From Flavobacterium foetidum (lineage in GTDB: Bacteria; Bacteroidota; Bacteroidia; Flavobacteriales; Flavobacteriaceae), in the NCBI RefSeq assembly GCF_004634245.1, contig NZ_SJTF01000007.1, forward strand, positions 124,001-188,000: a stretch of 64,000 nucleotides of DNA, given 5' to 3'. Both the position numbers and the translations under genes were made by a program. Numbering within the stretch: the first letter of the stretch is position 1; each line of letters starts with the position of its first letter. The notes below the pieces were generated by a model. That model did not search any database, was not told the origin of the DNA, and was given only the letters and a program-made list of their open reading frames with translations. Below, one piece after another: positions 27,563-37,465 of this stretch.

Positions 27563-29167
27563 TTATTTTGTGTCCCACCAAAGTTTAGTTCCACCTGTGT
27601 CTGGGCCTCCTAATTTTACAATTCCATCTTGAACAGCAGCTCTGTTTGCAGAATATTCGTTTGTAACATAGATAACTCTTTTGATCAAACTTTTTCCAAC
27701 TCCAGCATCATTATTCTCTGTGTTAAGCGGCTGATAAATGATTTTAGCATCACTTCTTCTTAAGTCCGCAAAAGCTTCCCAAGATTCAGGGAAAATTGCT
27801 AAGTATTTTTGAACCGCAATTTGTGTACGCTGATCAGCAGTAGAAGATGACCAAGCAACTGGCAATTTCACAGGAATACTTTCTGTTACTAAACCAGGGA
27901 AACGCGTATTCACATTTGGAGCACTCGGTAATGCAGTTCCTGCAATGTAATTATTAATAGCAGTAGCATCTGAAATTCCCCACTGTGCCATAGATAATCT
28001 AATACCTTGCTCATACAAAGATTGAGCGCTTCCACCCATATTCCATCCATTTAAAGCACCTTCAGCTCTTGAGAAATAATTTTCTGAGGCCATGAAGATT
28101 TCGATGTTTTTACTATTACTCAAAGGATTTGAACCTGGTTCTGGTCCTAATCCTAAAACATCATCATTAAAAGAAGAGAAATACTCATTATCTTGATCCG
28201 TAAAAAATCCTCTTAAATATCCAGTAGGTCTTCCAATATAGTTACCACCAATTCCAGGTGAAAACCATTTTTGCAACCTTGGATCAGAGTATCCTACTAA
28301 AAGACTTTCCATAGAAGCTGTCATTTTGTAACCCCATCCATTTGCAACCATATTTAAGTTGTTTGGTGTTGCAGCACTTACATGGAAATAGGCACTTTGG
28401 TCATTAGTCTGCATCACTCCTGCTGCAACAGCTGCTTCCGCTTGCGTTTTTGCTTTTGCTGGCTGTACATCAGAAATTCTTAATGCCAAACGTAATCTTA
28501 AACTGTTACCAAAAATTCTCCATTTGTCAACACTTCCTTGGTAAACTCGGTCGGTTGTTTGAAAAGCAGCAACTGTACTTGTAGAAGAAGCGCCTAAAGT
28601 AGCATTTGCTTCATCCAACAATTTAAAAAAGTCTTCATAGATAGATTCAACGCTATCGTAAGGAACACTTCCTTGATTGTTTCCTGCTTGAGAATAAGGA
28701 ATTGGTCCGTATAAATCTACCATTTGATTATACATAAATACTTTCCAGATTTTTAGAACTGCCGTAGCTTCAGCATTTCCTTCGGAAGCTTTAAAAGCAT
28801 AATTTAAACTTGGAGCAGCAATAGTATAAAATCTTGTCCATCCTCTCGCTTCATATCCACTAAAATTATTTCTTTCTGTGCCATAATTTGATGACAGATA
28901 ATGGATAAAAGTAGAAGATAAAATACCTGTTGCAATACCCCATGTACCTTGATCATCTGCCCAGCCAGTAGCATCAGCCGCTCCGTTATGAATACCACCA
29001 TACAGAGCATATGCAAATGCAGGGCCCGCCATTGAAGCATCTAACTGGTCTTCTGTCAGCGAATTAGGATCTTTATTTATTTCATCAAAATCGCCTGTAC
29101 AGCTTGATAAAATAGAACCTGCCAATAAAGCAACTCCTAATGTTTTTAGTTTAAAACTATATTTCAT
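27563..29167 (-). CDS. SusD/RagB-like surface glycan-binding lipoprotein
   Basis: A 534-aa outer-membrane lipoprotein with lipobox LSSCTGDFDEINKDPN, the typical SusD start, and a TPR-like helical body of normal length. It acts as the lid of the SusC barrel, capturing oligosaccharides at the surface. Features seen include GWTRFYTIAAPSLNYAF in the first helical region and the conserved late segment ESWEAFADLRRS. It is directly downstream (18 bp) of susC. The ligand, by context, is a host-type glycan. It resembles the SusD_RagB / SusD-like family 2 branch by its N-terminal DEINKDPN. Confidence 0.95.
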   Translation of the reverse strand: MKYSFKLKTLGVALLAGSILSSCTGDFDEINKDPNSLTEDQLDASMAGPAFAYALYGGIHNGAADATGWADDQGTWGIATGILSSTFIHYLSSNYGTERNNFSGYEARGWTRFYTIAAPSLNYAFKASEGNAEATAVLKIWKVFMYNQMVDLYGPIPYSQAGNNQGSVPYDSVESIYEDFFKLLDEANATLGASSTSTVAAFQTTDRVYQGSVDKWRIFGNSLRLRLALRISDVQPAKAKTQAEAAVAAGVMQTNDQSAYFHVSAATPNNLNMVANGWGYKMTASMESLLVGYSDPRLQKWFSPGIGGNYIGRPTGYLRGFFTDQDNEYFSSFNDDVLGLGPEPGSNPLSNSKNIEIFMASENYFSRAEGALNGWNMGGSAQSLYEQGIRLSMAQWGISDATAINNYIAGTALPSAPNVNTRFPGLVTESIPVKLPVAWSSSTADQRTQIAVQKYLAIFPESWEAFADLRRSDAKIIYQPLNTENNDAGVGKSLIKRVIYVTNEYSANRAAVQDGIVKLGGPDTGGTKLWWDTK

Positions 29168-29185
29168 GATATATCTTTTTTTTAA

Positions 29186-32100
29186 TTAAAATCCAAATTT
29201 AACATTTAGTCCATATTCTCTTGTCGTTGGAATATTGAAAGACTCAACACCTTGCAAGTTTCCTGTACCAGCTCCATTTTCTGGATCAAAATGTTTAGCT
29301 TCATTTAAGAAGAAGAATAAATTTCTTCCTACTAATGAGAAATCGATGCTTTTAAAACCTGAATCTCCTAAAAGACGTTTTGGTAATGAATATCCAAAAA
29401 CAGCCTCTCTTAATCTGATGTTTGTAGCGTCATAAATAAAAGGCTCTGCTAAAGGATCTCTTTGTCCAATTGATACCCAGTATTCCTCAGCTGTAACACT
29501 TGTTGTATTTGGAGTGTAAGTTCCGTTACCGTTATCTACTACACCAGGAACAACAAATCCATCTCTTCCAGCAAGAGTAATATCACTTACTCCTAAACCT
29601 GCCATTCTAGCTTGTGTATACGAAACAACTTCGCCACCAATTCTAAAATCAACAAGGAAACTTAAAGAGAAATCTTTGTATTTGAAACTATTTCTGAAAC
29701 CTGCTGTCCAGTCTGGATTAAAGTTACCCGCTCTAACATCAAATGAGTTTGTTGCTACTGGTAAACCTGCATCATTTACGATAACATTTCCGTTTGGATC
29801 TCTTCTGAAACCTTTAACATATAAATCACCATATTCACCTCCTAATACTACTTTACTTCTAACCAATCTTCCTTCACCTAAAATCAATTCATCTCTTCCT
29901 TCATAGATAGAAACTACTTTAGATTTGTAAGTTGCAAAGTTTGTTGTAATATCCCATGTAAAGTTATTTGTTAGAATTGGAGTTGCTGTAAGCACCGCTT
30001 CAAAACCTTTATTTTGGATTTCTCCACCATTCACAATCGCTCTTGATTTTGAAGAAGATTCTGGCGTGTTGATATAAAATATCTGATCTTTTGTATTTGT
30101 TTGGAAGTAAGTTACATCCAACCCTAAACGACTGTTGAAAAATCTAACATCAGCACCAAATTCAACTGAGCTTGACATCTCTGGTCTTAAATTTGGATTT
30201 CCAGCTGTTGACTGTGGGAATAAAATACCACCGTTTGCTCCAATATATGTTAATCTTGAACTAGTTTGGTAAGGATCTGTATCGTTACCCACTTTTGCAT
30301 AAGATGCTCTTACTTTAGCAAAACTGATCGCTTCTGGCAAATCAACCATATCAGAGATAACTCCAGATAAACCTACAGAAGGATAAAAGAATGATCTGTT
30401 GTGTGCTGGTAAAGCAGAAGACCAGTCGTTTCTAGCTGTTAAATCTAAGAACAAATAATTTCTAAATCCAATTTGAGAAAACCCATAAACAGAATTGATT
30501 TCTTTATTGAAATTCGATGTAGTAGAAGTTGGATCAGGTACATTTCTCATTGTGAAATAATTTCTTTTACCTAAACGTCCACCTGAATTTAATGAAGAGC
30601 TATTTTGTTTCAAAATGTTAGCACCTGCATTGATTCCTACAGAAAAATCTCCAAACTTCTCATTGTATGAAAGCAAAGCATCTGTATTGAATTCTGTTGC
30701 TGTTTCATAAAATTCATTATAATTACCTACGTTTTGATTAAACTCTTCAGTAGCGTATCTTTTCGTAACGATTTTATTGGTTGTCTGATCTAAACCAGCT
30801 CTAACTTGTAAACTTAAAGTACTTGTAAAATCATATTTAAGAGAGGCAAGACCTATAAATCTGTTTCTTTTATCACTACGATCATTATCACGTAATGCAG
30901 TCCAGAATGGATTTCCTCCAGGAGTTCCTGAACGATCTACAAAGTAATTTTTTTGCAATTCACCTGCAGCATCAACGTATTCGAAATCTCTGTAATCACT
31001 ATATTTAATACTACGAGGTAACAAGTATGCAGAAGTACCAACAGACTCTTCTCCTGTTTTTATTAAATTATCAATTTCCTGAACGATGTAGTTTGTTTTT
31101 GTATCCAATGATAATTTATCAGTAAGCTTGCTTGTAAATCTTAAATTAAGATTGTGTCTGTCCATTTGGTTTCCTCCAACAATACCTTCAGCGCGTGTGT
31201 TAGTATAAGAGAAATACCCTTGTGCTTTTTCGTTTCCAGATGTAACAGATAATGTATTCGATAAGTTATAACCTGTTTTGTAGAAATCCTGCACGTTGTT
31301 TGGCTGAGCCGTGTAAGATGTAGTAGCAGGTCCTGCATAATTAGGATTACGAACAAGTTGCCATGCTGGAACTTGTCTTCCGTCAAATCTTGGTCCCCAG
31401 CTTGAAGGTGAAGAAGCGCTGTAGTTTCCTAAATCTCCTTGTCCGTATTCATTTTGGAAATTTATTAAGTTGTAAGCAGAAGAAGCCATAAAGTTTGATG
31501 ACAACGTTACCGAAGTTTTTCCTGCTTTACCAGACTTAGTAGTAATAACGATAACACCGTTACTTGCTCTAGTACCGTAAAGTGCCGCCGCAGATGGTCC
31601 TTTTAAAACCGTCATCGAAGCAATATCGTCAGGATTGATGTTCGAGATACCATCTGGTTGTGTAACACCTCCCGTATCAAGATTTTGATTATCTGCACCA
31701 GTACCACTACTAATTGGCACACCATCCACAACATATAATGGTTGGTTGTTACCAGTAAGAGATCGGTTACCTCTTAAAGTAATTCTTGAAGAAGACCCAA
31801 CACCATTTGAAGTAGTCGAGAAGTTAAGACCAGCAACTTTACCAGAAAGCGAGTTGGCAACGTTTAATGATCTTGCTTCAGAAATTTCATCTACTGCAAT
31901 GTTTTGTGCAGAATACGTAATCGCTTTTTTCTCTCTTTTAATACCAAGAGCCGTAACTACTACTTCTCCTAATTGTTGTGTGTCTGGTCCTAAAGCTACG
32001 TTAATAGTAGTTTGTGTTCCAACAGCAACTTCTTTTGAAGCAGATCCTACATAAGTAAAAACTAAGACTGCTGATTGGTTTGAAACATTAATAGTGTACT

Positions 32101-32278
32101 TACCATCAAAATCGGTTGATGTACTTGTTCTTGTTCCTTTAACCACAACATTTGCCCCAGGAATCGGAATACCTGTTCCAGCTTCTGTTATCGTTCCTTT
32201 TACTGTAGTCTGCGCTTCCAGATTCTGAAATCCGAAAAGGCATATGACAAACAGTAATTTTAGTACGTTTTTAATCAT
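29186..32278 (-). CDS. SusC/RagA-family TonB-linked outer-membrane importer
   Basis: A 1030-aa barrel protein with signal peptide, CarboxypepD_reg-like domain (about 25-105: TVKGTITEAGTGIPIPGANV), TonB-box-like segment, plug (about 115-235: SLSGKVAGLNFST, the SusC signature VVDGVPI and MTVLKGPSAAALYG) and a 22-strand-type barrel. It imports oligosaccharides, energised by TonB, with the SusD downstream. The upstream 262-bp gap carries its own putative regulatory elements: a shared 20-bp box at 32344-32364 and a GAAAACGTTTTC palindrome at 32402. Confidence 0.97.
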   Translation of the reverse strand: MIKNVLKLLFVICLFGFQNLEAQTTVKGTITEAGTGIPIPGANVVVKGTRTSTSTDFDGKYTINVSNQSAVLVFTYVGSASKEVAVGTQTTINVALGPDTQQLGEVVVTALGIKREKKAITYSAQNIAVDEISEARSLNVANSLSGKVAGLNFSTTSNGVGSSSRITLRGNRSLTGNNQPLYVVDGVPISSGTGADNQNLDTGGVTQPDGISNINPDDIASMTVLKGPSAAALYGTRASNGVIVITTKSGKAGKTSVTLSSNFMASSAYNLINFQNEYGQGDLGNYSASSPSSWGPRFDGRQVPAWQLVRNPNYAGPATTSYTAQPNNVQDFYKTGYNLSNTLSVTSGNEKAQGYFSYTNTRAEGIVGGNQMDRHNLNLRFTSKLTDKLSLDTKTNYIVQEIDNLIKTGEESVGTSAYLLPRSIKYSDYRDFEYVDAAGELQKNYFVDRSGTPGGNPFWTALRDNDRSDKRNRFIGLASLKYDFTSTLSLQVRAGLDQTTNKIVTKRYATEEFNQNVGNYNEFYETATEFNTDALLSYNEKFGDFSVGINAGANILKQNSSSLNSGGRLGKRNYFTMRNVPDPTSTTSNFNKEINSVYGFSQIGFRNYLFLDLTARNDWSSALPAHNRSFFYPSVGLSGVISDMVDLPEAISFAKVRASYAKVGNDTDPYQTSSRLTYIGANGGILFPQSTAGNPNLRPEMSSSVEFGADVRFFNSRLGLDVTYFQTNTKDQIFYINTPESSSKSRAIVNGGEIQNKGFEAVLTATPILTNNFTWDITTNFATYKSKVVSIYEGRDELILGEGRLVRSKVVLGGEYGDLYVKGFRRDPNGNVIVNDAGLPVATNSFDVRAGNFNPDWTAGFRNSFKYKDFSLSFLVDFRIGGEVVSYTQARMAGLGVSDITLAGRDGFVVPGVVDNGNGTYTPNTTSVTAEEYWVSIGQRDPLAEPFIYDATNIRLREAVFGYSLPKRLLGDSGFKSIDFSLVGRNLFFFLNEAKHFDPENGAGTGNLQGVESFNIPTTREYGLNVKFGF

Positions 32279-32343
32279 ATTAGTTGTTTTTTTAGAGTTA
32301 ATAACATGTTAAACTTAAGAATACATTTTGTTAACGAATTATT

Positions 32344-32364
32344 ATTTCGACAAATGACAATTTT
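32344..32364 (-). promoter_or_regulatory. Shared regulatory box upstream of susC
   Basis: Reads AATTGTCATTTGTCGAAAT on the coding (minus) strand, with its near edge 66 bp before the susC start codon. It matches boxes at 56850-56870 (67 bp before the nagB fusion) and 59092-59112 (70 bp before the second GH29). The consensus AATKGTYATTDGTCGAAWT contains a 7-bp-spaced tandem repeat TKGTYAT/TDGTCGA, as expected for a dimeric activator. Confidence 0.6.
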
Positions 32365-32401
32365 CAAAAGATGTTGGTTAAAAATAGACGTTTTATTGAA
32401 A

Positions 32402-32413
32402 GAAAACGTTTTC
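32402..32413. promoter_or_regulatory. Palindromic GAAAACGTTTTC element
   Basis: A perfect 12-bp palindrome with the AAACGTTT core of LacI/GalR-type operators, inside a longer near-symmetric ATTGAAA...TTTCAAT context. It lies 124 bp upstream of susC. No LacI-type regulator is encoded in the window. Confidence 0.35.
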
Positions 32414-32442
32414 AATTGTAATCCTTATCCTCCTTATTTTTC

Positions 32443-32484
32443 AAGCTTAAACCCTATTAATCTAATGGATTTAAGCTTTTTTTA
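32443..32484. other. Hairpin between GH3 and susC
   Basis: AAGCTTAAACC / GGATTTAAGCTT stem with a T-run only on the plus strand. For the minus-strand GH3 transcript there is no U-run, so it is not a standard terminator there; it may still protect the 3' end. Confidence 0.4.
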
Positions 32485-32540
32485 ACTGTATTCGTTTTTT
32501 TATCTTGTTATCGCTTAAAATTCTTCTGCAATAGGCTCTT

Positions 32541-35186
32541 TTAGTTCACAATTTTGAATTGGGTTTTTAGCAAATCAACAGTGTTTCCGCCCACCATAAC
32601 TTCAAAGTCTCCCGGCTCTGCTACAAACTGCATCTGTCTGTTCCACAGGCCTAATTCGTCTTTTGTAAGTGTAAATTCAAAATTTTTGGTTTCTCCTTTT
32701 TTAATAAAAAGTCTCTTAAAACCTCGTAAAGTTTTCTCTGGCGTCGTAACCGAACTGTAAACATCATTTACATATAACTGAACCACTTCGTCTCCATCAA
32801 AATTTCCAATGTTTTTAACATCGATACTAACTTTTAGAGTACCGTCTGCTTTTATTTCTTTTGAACTGATTTTAAGATTCGAATATTCGAATTTGGTATA
32901 ACTCAGACCATGACCGAAAGTATATAACGGATTTTCGCTTTCGCTAACGTATCGGTGAATAGCAGATGGTTTTTGGTTGTAATATATAGGTAACTGCCCT
33001 ACTGATTTCGGAACGGTAATCGGCAGTCTTCCTCCTGGATTGTAATCCCCAAATAAAACATCAGCCACAGCTCTTCCTCCAAGTTCTCCCGGAAACCATC
33101 CTTCTAAAAGGGCTGGAATATTATCTGCAATCCAATTTGTAGAAAGCGGACGACCATTTAACAACACACAAACCACTGGTGTTCCTGTTTTATGGATTGC
33201 TTCAATCAATTCTTGCTGCATTCCGTGTAAGTCTAAAGTTGCAGCATCTCTGTTTTCTTCCACCAATTCGTTTGATTCTCCTAAAACTACAATCGCAACA
33301 TCAGCTTTTTTAGCGGCTTCGATGGCTGGCTGCAGATTTACTTTTTCTAAATTCCAACGCAAGTGAGCTCTGGCTCCCCAGCCTCCTTCCCACATTTCAA
33401 TGCGAACTTTGTATTTCTTTCCTGCTTCGATATTTTTTGGAGTTGTTACGATACTCGTCGCCCCTTTTGTCCAGTTGTCAATAACCAATTGATCATCAAT
33501 CCACATTCTGATTCCATCATCAGAACTTAACCCTAACCAACCGTCAAATGATTTGTCTGATTGAATGTAACCTGTCCAGCGGATAGAGAAATCATCTACA
33601 TTTACGCCATCACCAGGCGCCCAAGGCCAGTCAAATTCTAATTGACTGTCAATACGAGTTAAAGCTGGTGTTCCTTCAAGATTTCTGTTGTTAAAATATT
33701 CACCTTTCAATCCGTTTTGAGATCCGTCTGAAGTAAATAAATATTTAGACGGAATTGCTTGTCCTTTTACAATCAGCGGCACGCCTTCTTCATAAACAAC
33801 ATTAGCTGTTTTTCCCATAACTTGCTGTACGCCTTCAAAAACTGTAACTCCAACACTATTTTTAGGAGCATAACCTCCCATTCTTGAAGCATTTGCATTT
33901 GGCCCTATTACAGCAATATTTTTTAGATTTTTACTTAATGGTAAAATATTATTTTCATTTTTCAACAAAACCATCGATTTCTGAGCCGCTTCTAAAGCAA
34001 CAGCCTGGTTTTCTTTGGTATGAAAGCGCTCTTTAATCAAGTTTTTATCTGTATACGGATTTTCAAACAATCCTAATAAAAATTTCAAGCGTAAAACTCC
34101 TCCCGCAGCACGGTCGATGTTTTCCATTGTCAATTTCTTTTCGTTTACCAATTCAATAATGGTATTCTGCCAGAATTCATTTGGAAAATCGTAAAACTGC
34201 ATATCAACTCCTGAGGAAACTGCTTCTCTAATGCTTTCTTTTGGAGAATCAGAAACTTTATGTGTTGTCTGAATGTATTTAATTGCTCCTAAGTCTGAAA
34301 CTACTATCCCTTTAAAACCCCATTCTTTTCTTAAAACATCTGTCAATAACCAGTGGTTGGCCGCGCAAGGAATTCCGTCTAACTCAGAATAGGCGCACAT
34401 TGTTCCTAGCGCACCGCCTTTCATAAATGCTTTTTGGAAAGATGGCAAATGATCTTCACGTGCTGAACGTTCTCCCACTAAAATTGGAGAAGAATTTCCT
34501 CCTGCTTGCGGAATACCGTGAACTGCAAAATGCTTAGGTTCTGCAATAATAGAACGATCTGATTTTAAATCGTCTCCCTGCAACCCTTTAATAAAAGCCA
34601 AACCGATTTCACTGTTCAAGAAAGCATCTTCGCCAAAAGTTTCAGCAACACGTCCCCAACGTGGTTCGCGTCCTAAATCTAAGTTTGGGCCAAAACCAAA
34701 ATGAACACCATGTGCTCTGGCTTCCATACCAATTACTTTTCCTACTCTGTCCATTAAAGCAATGTCCCAAGTAGCACCAAGTCCGATGTTCATTGGGAAA
34801 GCAGTACTTCCTTCGTCTAAATAACCATGAAGCATTTCGCACATAATCAACGCTGGAATTCCCCAACGGTTTCCTTTGATTACGTTGGTCTGTAAATCAT
34901 TGATCATTTTCGCCGAACGCGGATAAAGGTCATGGATCGCTCCAATTCCTAATTTTCCGATTTTTTCTGCCGATTTCCCTTTAGCAAAATCTTCCTTCTC
35001 TTTAAAAAAATCTCCTCTGTACATATCCATCTGACGCACTTTTTCTTCAAGCGTCATACGGCTCAACAAGTCTTTTACTCTGTCCTCAACAGGTGCTTTT
35101 GCATCCTGATAAAGATACTTTTTCTGGGCGTAGGTCTGGTTAAAAAAACCTACAGCCATTACAAAAATAATGGCTGTTCTTTTCAT
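32541..35186 (-). CDS. Glycoside hydrolase family 3 with PA14 insert
   Basis: An 881-aa exported enzyme. The GH3 barrel (about 30-360) contains the nucleophile motif VVSDLGA (Asp at about 298) and KHFAVHG. The alpha/beta sandwich (about 390-760) is interrupted by a PA14 domain (about 480-620, LKGEYFNN...WTGYIQSDKSF...WLGLSSDDGIRMWIDDQL). A C-terminal Ig-like domain ends the protein. PA14-GH3 enzymes are mostly beta-glucosidases; a beta-glycosidase for another linkage is possible in this locus. The start at 35186 gives a clean signal peptide (TAIIFVMAVGFFNQTYAQ); 35201 is in frame. It follows GH92 by 27 bp. Confidence 0.93.
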   Translation of the reverse strand: MKRTAIIFVMAVGFFNQTYAQKKYLYQDAKAPVEDRVKDLLSRMTLEEKVRQMDMYRGDFFKEKEDFAKGKSAEKIGKLGIGAIHDLYPRSAKMINDLQTNVIKGNRWGIPALIMCEMLHGYLDEGSTAFPMNIGLGATWDIALMDRVGKVIGMEARAHGVHFGFGPNLDLGREPRWGRVAETFGEDAFLNSEIGLAFIKGLQGDDLKSDRSIIAEPKHFAVHGIPQAGGNSSPILVGERSAREDHLPSFQKAFMKGGALGTMCAYSELDGIPCAANHWLLTDVLRKEWGFKGIVVSDLGAIKYIQTTHKVSDSPKESIREAVSSGVDMQFYDFPNEFWQNTIIELVNEKKLTMENIDRAAGGVLRLKFLLGLFENPYTDKNLIKERFHTKENQAVALEAAQKSMVLLKNENNILPLSKNLKNIAVIGPNANASRMGGYAPKNSVGVTVFEGVQQVMGKTANVVYEEGVPLIVKGQAIPSKYLFTSDGSQNGLKGEYFNNRNLEGTPALTRIDSQLEFDWPWAPGDGVNVDDFSIRWTGYIQSDKSFDGWLGLSSDDGIRMWIDDQLVIDNWTKGATSIVTTPKNIEAGKKYKVRIEMWEGGWGARAHLRWNLEKVNLQPAIEAAKKADVAIVVLGESNELVEENRDAATLDLHGMQQELIEAIHKTGTPVVCVLLNGRPLSTNWIADNIPALLEGWFPGELGGRAVADVLFGDYNPGGRLPITVPKSVGQLPIYYNQKPSAIHRYVSESENPLYTFGHGLSYTKFEYSNLKISSKEIKADGTLKVSIDVKNIGNFDGDEVVQLYVNDVYSSVTTPEKTLRGFKRLFIKKGETKNFEFTLTKDELGLWNRQMQFVAEPGDFEVMVGGNTVDLLKTQFKIVN

Positions 35187-35213
35187 TCTTAATTGTAACA
35201 TAGTTGTGTGTGT

Positions 35214-37463
35214 TTAGTTTTGAATCACTTTAAGCTTTGTGCCATTCACCAAATCGTCGTGTGAAATAAAAAAGCTGTTAAGTGTTTTTCCGTTTAGCTC
35301 AATCGAATTGATTTTTCCGCCATTATTTTCTTGTCTTTCAATTACGATATTTTCTTTCTTATAATATCTTGAATCTAATTTAATCGTCACTCTGTGAAAC
35401 ATTGGCGTTGTAATGGTATAAATTGGATCTCCCGGCGATATTGGATAAATTCCCATCATCGAATACACCAACCAAGCCGACATAGTTCCCGTATCATCAT
35501 TTCCGGGTAATCCTTTTGGTTCATTTTTGAAATATTCGCGAACCAATTTTTTTACCATGTCCTGTGCTTTGTATTCTTCGCCTTTCACATAATTAAATAA
35601 ATACGGATTGGCAATGTCTGGTTCGTTTGCCATATCAAACTGTTTGCTATCGAAGATTTTCTGCAATTGTGCCGAAAATGCTTGATCTCCTCCCATTAAT
35701 TTTTTCAAACCAACAATATCATGCGGCACCATAAAATTATACTGCCACGCATTTCCTTCGATAAAACCAACATTTTCTTCAAAATTTGCTCCAGAATTTG
35801 GATCAAAAGGTTCGTACCATTTTCCGTCAGGCGTTCTTGGACGAAGCAGATTTAAGTTTTTATCAAATAATTTTCTGTAGGATAATGAACGTTCTTTAAA
35901 ACGTTTTACATTGTCTTTATCACCGAATTCGTTTGCCATAAGCGAAATAGCATAATCTGAAATATTATATTCCTGAGTCGTCGAAACTGGGCCTTTGTTG
36001 TCGGTTGTCAAATATCCTTTTTTGATATAATCTTTCAATCCCGGACGAAGCGGATTATTTTCAATATTATCTGCGCCTTTCAACATCGCATAATAGGCTT
36101 TATTAATATCATAATCACGAATTCCTCGCAAGTAAGTATCTGTAATTACTATACTTGCAGGGTCTCCAACCATAGTAAAAGTTTCAGTCGAATTCAGCTC
36201 CCATTTGGGTAACCAGCCGTTTTCATCGAACATGTCCAACATGCTTTTTACCATATCCGATTGCTGTTTTGGATAAACCAAAGACATTAGCGGATGGACA
36301 TTTCTATACGTGTCCCACAAAGAAAATACGGTATAACGAGTATCTTTGGTTTTAGCAATCTTAGTTCTTTTGATTACTGGATATTCTCCATTAATATCAT
36401 TTAAAATATTTGGGTGAATTAAAGTGTGATACAAAGCCGTGTAAAAAATCGTGTTATCCTCTTTTGTACCGCCTTCAACTAAAATTTTAGACAATTCTTC
36501 GTTCCATTCGTTATAGGTTTCTTTGTAAATTGCGTCAAAAGATCTGTTACCGACTTCTTTTGCTAAGTTTTCACGGGCATTTTCGATACTTACGTATGAA
36601 ATTCCGATTTTCACTTCAACCGTTTCTTGTTTATCGAATTTATAGGTAAAATAACTTCCAATACTATCCCCTACCACGGTTTTGATTGTATTTTCCATCA
36701 TTCTGGTTTTTCCGTTGTAGCCCATCCATTGTGCTTCGACACCGTTGTATTTCGCAGGTTTTTTCCAAACTCCAAATTTATCGGCAGGTTTAGAAAATTG
36801 AGCCACAAAATAAACTGGGTAAGCATCTTCGGGACTGTTGTAACAAAATGAACCAACTGAACGGATTCCTTCAATTTCTGTAGAAGAAACAACTTTTATC
36901 ATTGCGCCTTCTTCATTCGTTAATCCTAAACCAAGATTTAGCAAAATATTGGATTGCCCTTTCGGGAAAGTGAATCGGCTAATCCCAACTCGTTTTGAAG
37001 CGGTGAATTCGCCTTTGACTTTGTACTTATCGATGTCTACGCTGTAATATCCAGCTTTTGCTACTTCGTTTGAATAAGTCGAACCGTATTTTAAATGATC
37101 GATTTCTACATTTCCAGTGGTTGGCATCAATAAAATAACGCCTAATTCCGGACAACCAACTCCGCTTAAATTCACTTGACTAAATCCTGTCAAAAAAGTA
37201 TTTTCATTTACATACGGATTTGAAAGCCATTGGCTGTCTTTTTCCATTGGAGTGTTTTTTACTCCCGCCACATTAAACGGACTAATACTCGCCATTCCGC
37301 GAGGCGCAATTGGGCCTGGATAGGCCGCACCATAGTTGGAAGTTCCAATAAACGGATTTACAAAATCTGCTGGCTCTTGCGCAAAAATGGTAATGCTAAA
37401 AAACAGCATGTAAAAAATACATGCTGTTTTAAATTTATTTGTATTTAAAACCATAGGTTTCAT
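35214..37463 (-). CDS. GH92 exo-alpha-mannosidase, Asp variant
   Basis: An exported 749-aa enzyme of the Ca2+-dependent inverting alpha-mannosidase family. N-terminal DFVNPFIGTSNYGAAYPGPIAPRGMASISPF, the TYRNVHPL and EGNAWQY segments and the C-terminal SAWLVYSMMGIYPISPGDP are family landmarks. Where typical GH92 enzymes have GNEDCGQMSAW, this one has GNDDTGTMSAW: the residue aligned with the catalytic-acid Glu is Asp (about 656). Activity on a different linkage or on activated substrates is possible. The ATG at 37463 lies 2 bp after the GH29 stop, implying coupling; a longer reading from 37499 would run into that gene. Confidence 0.92.
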   Translation of the reverse strand: MKPMVLNTNKFKTACIFYMLFFSITIFAQEPADFVNPFIGTSNYGAAYPGPIAPRGMASISPFNVAGVKNTPMEKDSQWLSNPYVNENTFLTGFSQVNLSGVGCPELGVILLMPTTGNVEIDHLKYGSTYSNEVAKAGYYSVDIDKYKVKGEFTASKRVGISRFTFPKGQSNILLNLGLGLTNEEGAMIKVVSSTEIEGIRSVGSFCYNSPEDAYPVYFVAQFSKPADKFGVWKKPAKYNGVEAQWMGYNGKTRMMENTIKTVVGDSIGSYFTYKFDKQETVEVKIGISYVSIENARENLAKEVGNRSFDAIYKETYNEWNEELSKILVEGGTKEDNTIFYTALYHTLIHPNILNDINGEYPVIKRTKIAKTKDTRYTVFSLWDTYRNVHPLMSLVYPKQQSDMVKSMLDMFDENGWLPKWELNSTETFTMVGDPASIVITDTYLRGIRDYDINKAYYAMLKGADNIENNPLRPGLKDYIKKGYLTTDNKGPVSTTQEYNISDYAISLMANEFGDKDNVKRFKERSLSYRKLFDKNLNLLRPRTPDGKWYEPFDPNSGANFEENVGFIEGNAWQYNFMVPHDIVGLKKLMGGDQAFSAQLQKIFDSKQFDMANEPDIANPYLFNYVKGEEYKAQDMVKKLVREYFKNEPKGLPGNDDTGTMSAWLVYSMMGIYPISPGDPIYTITTPMFHRVTIKLDSRYYKKENIVIERQENNGGKINSIELNGKTLNSFFISHDDLVNGTKLKVIQN

Positions 37464-37465
37464 TT

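Noticed and set aside
32443..32484. Terminator of the GH3 gene
   Set aside because: The T-run is on the wrong strand for a minus-strand transcript; reported only as a hairpin.
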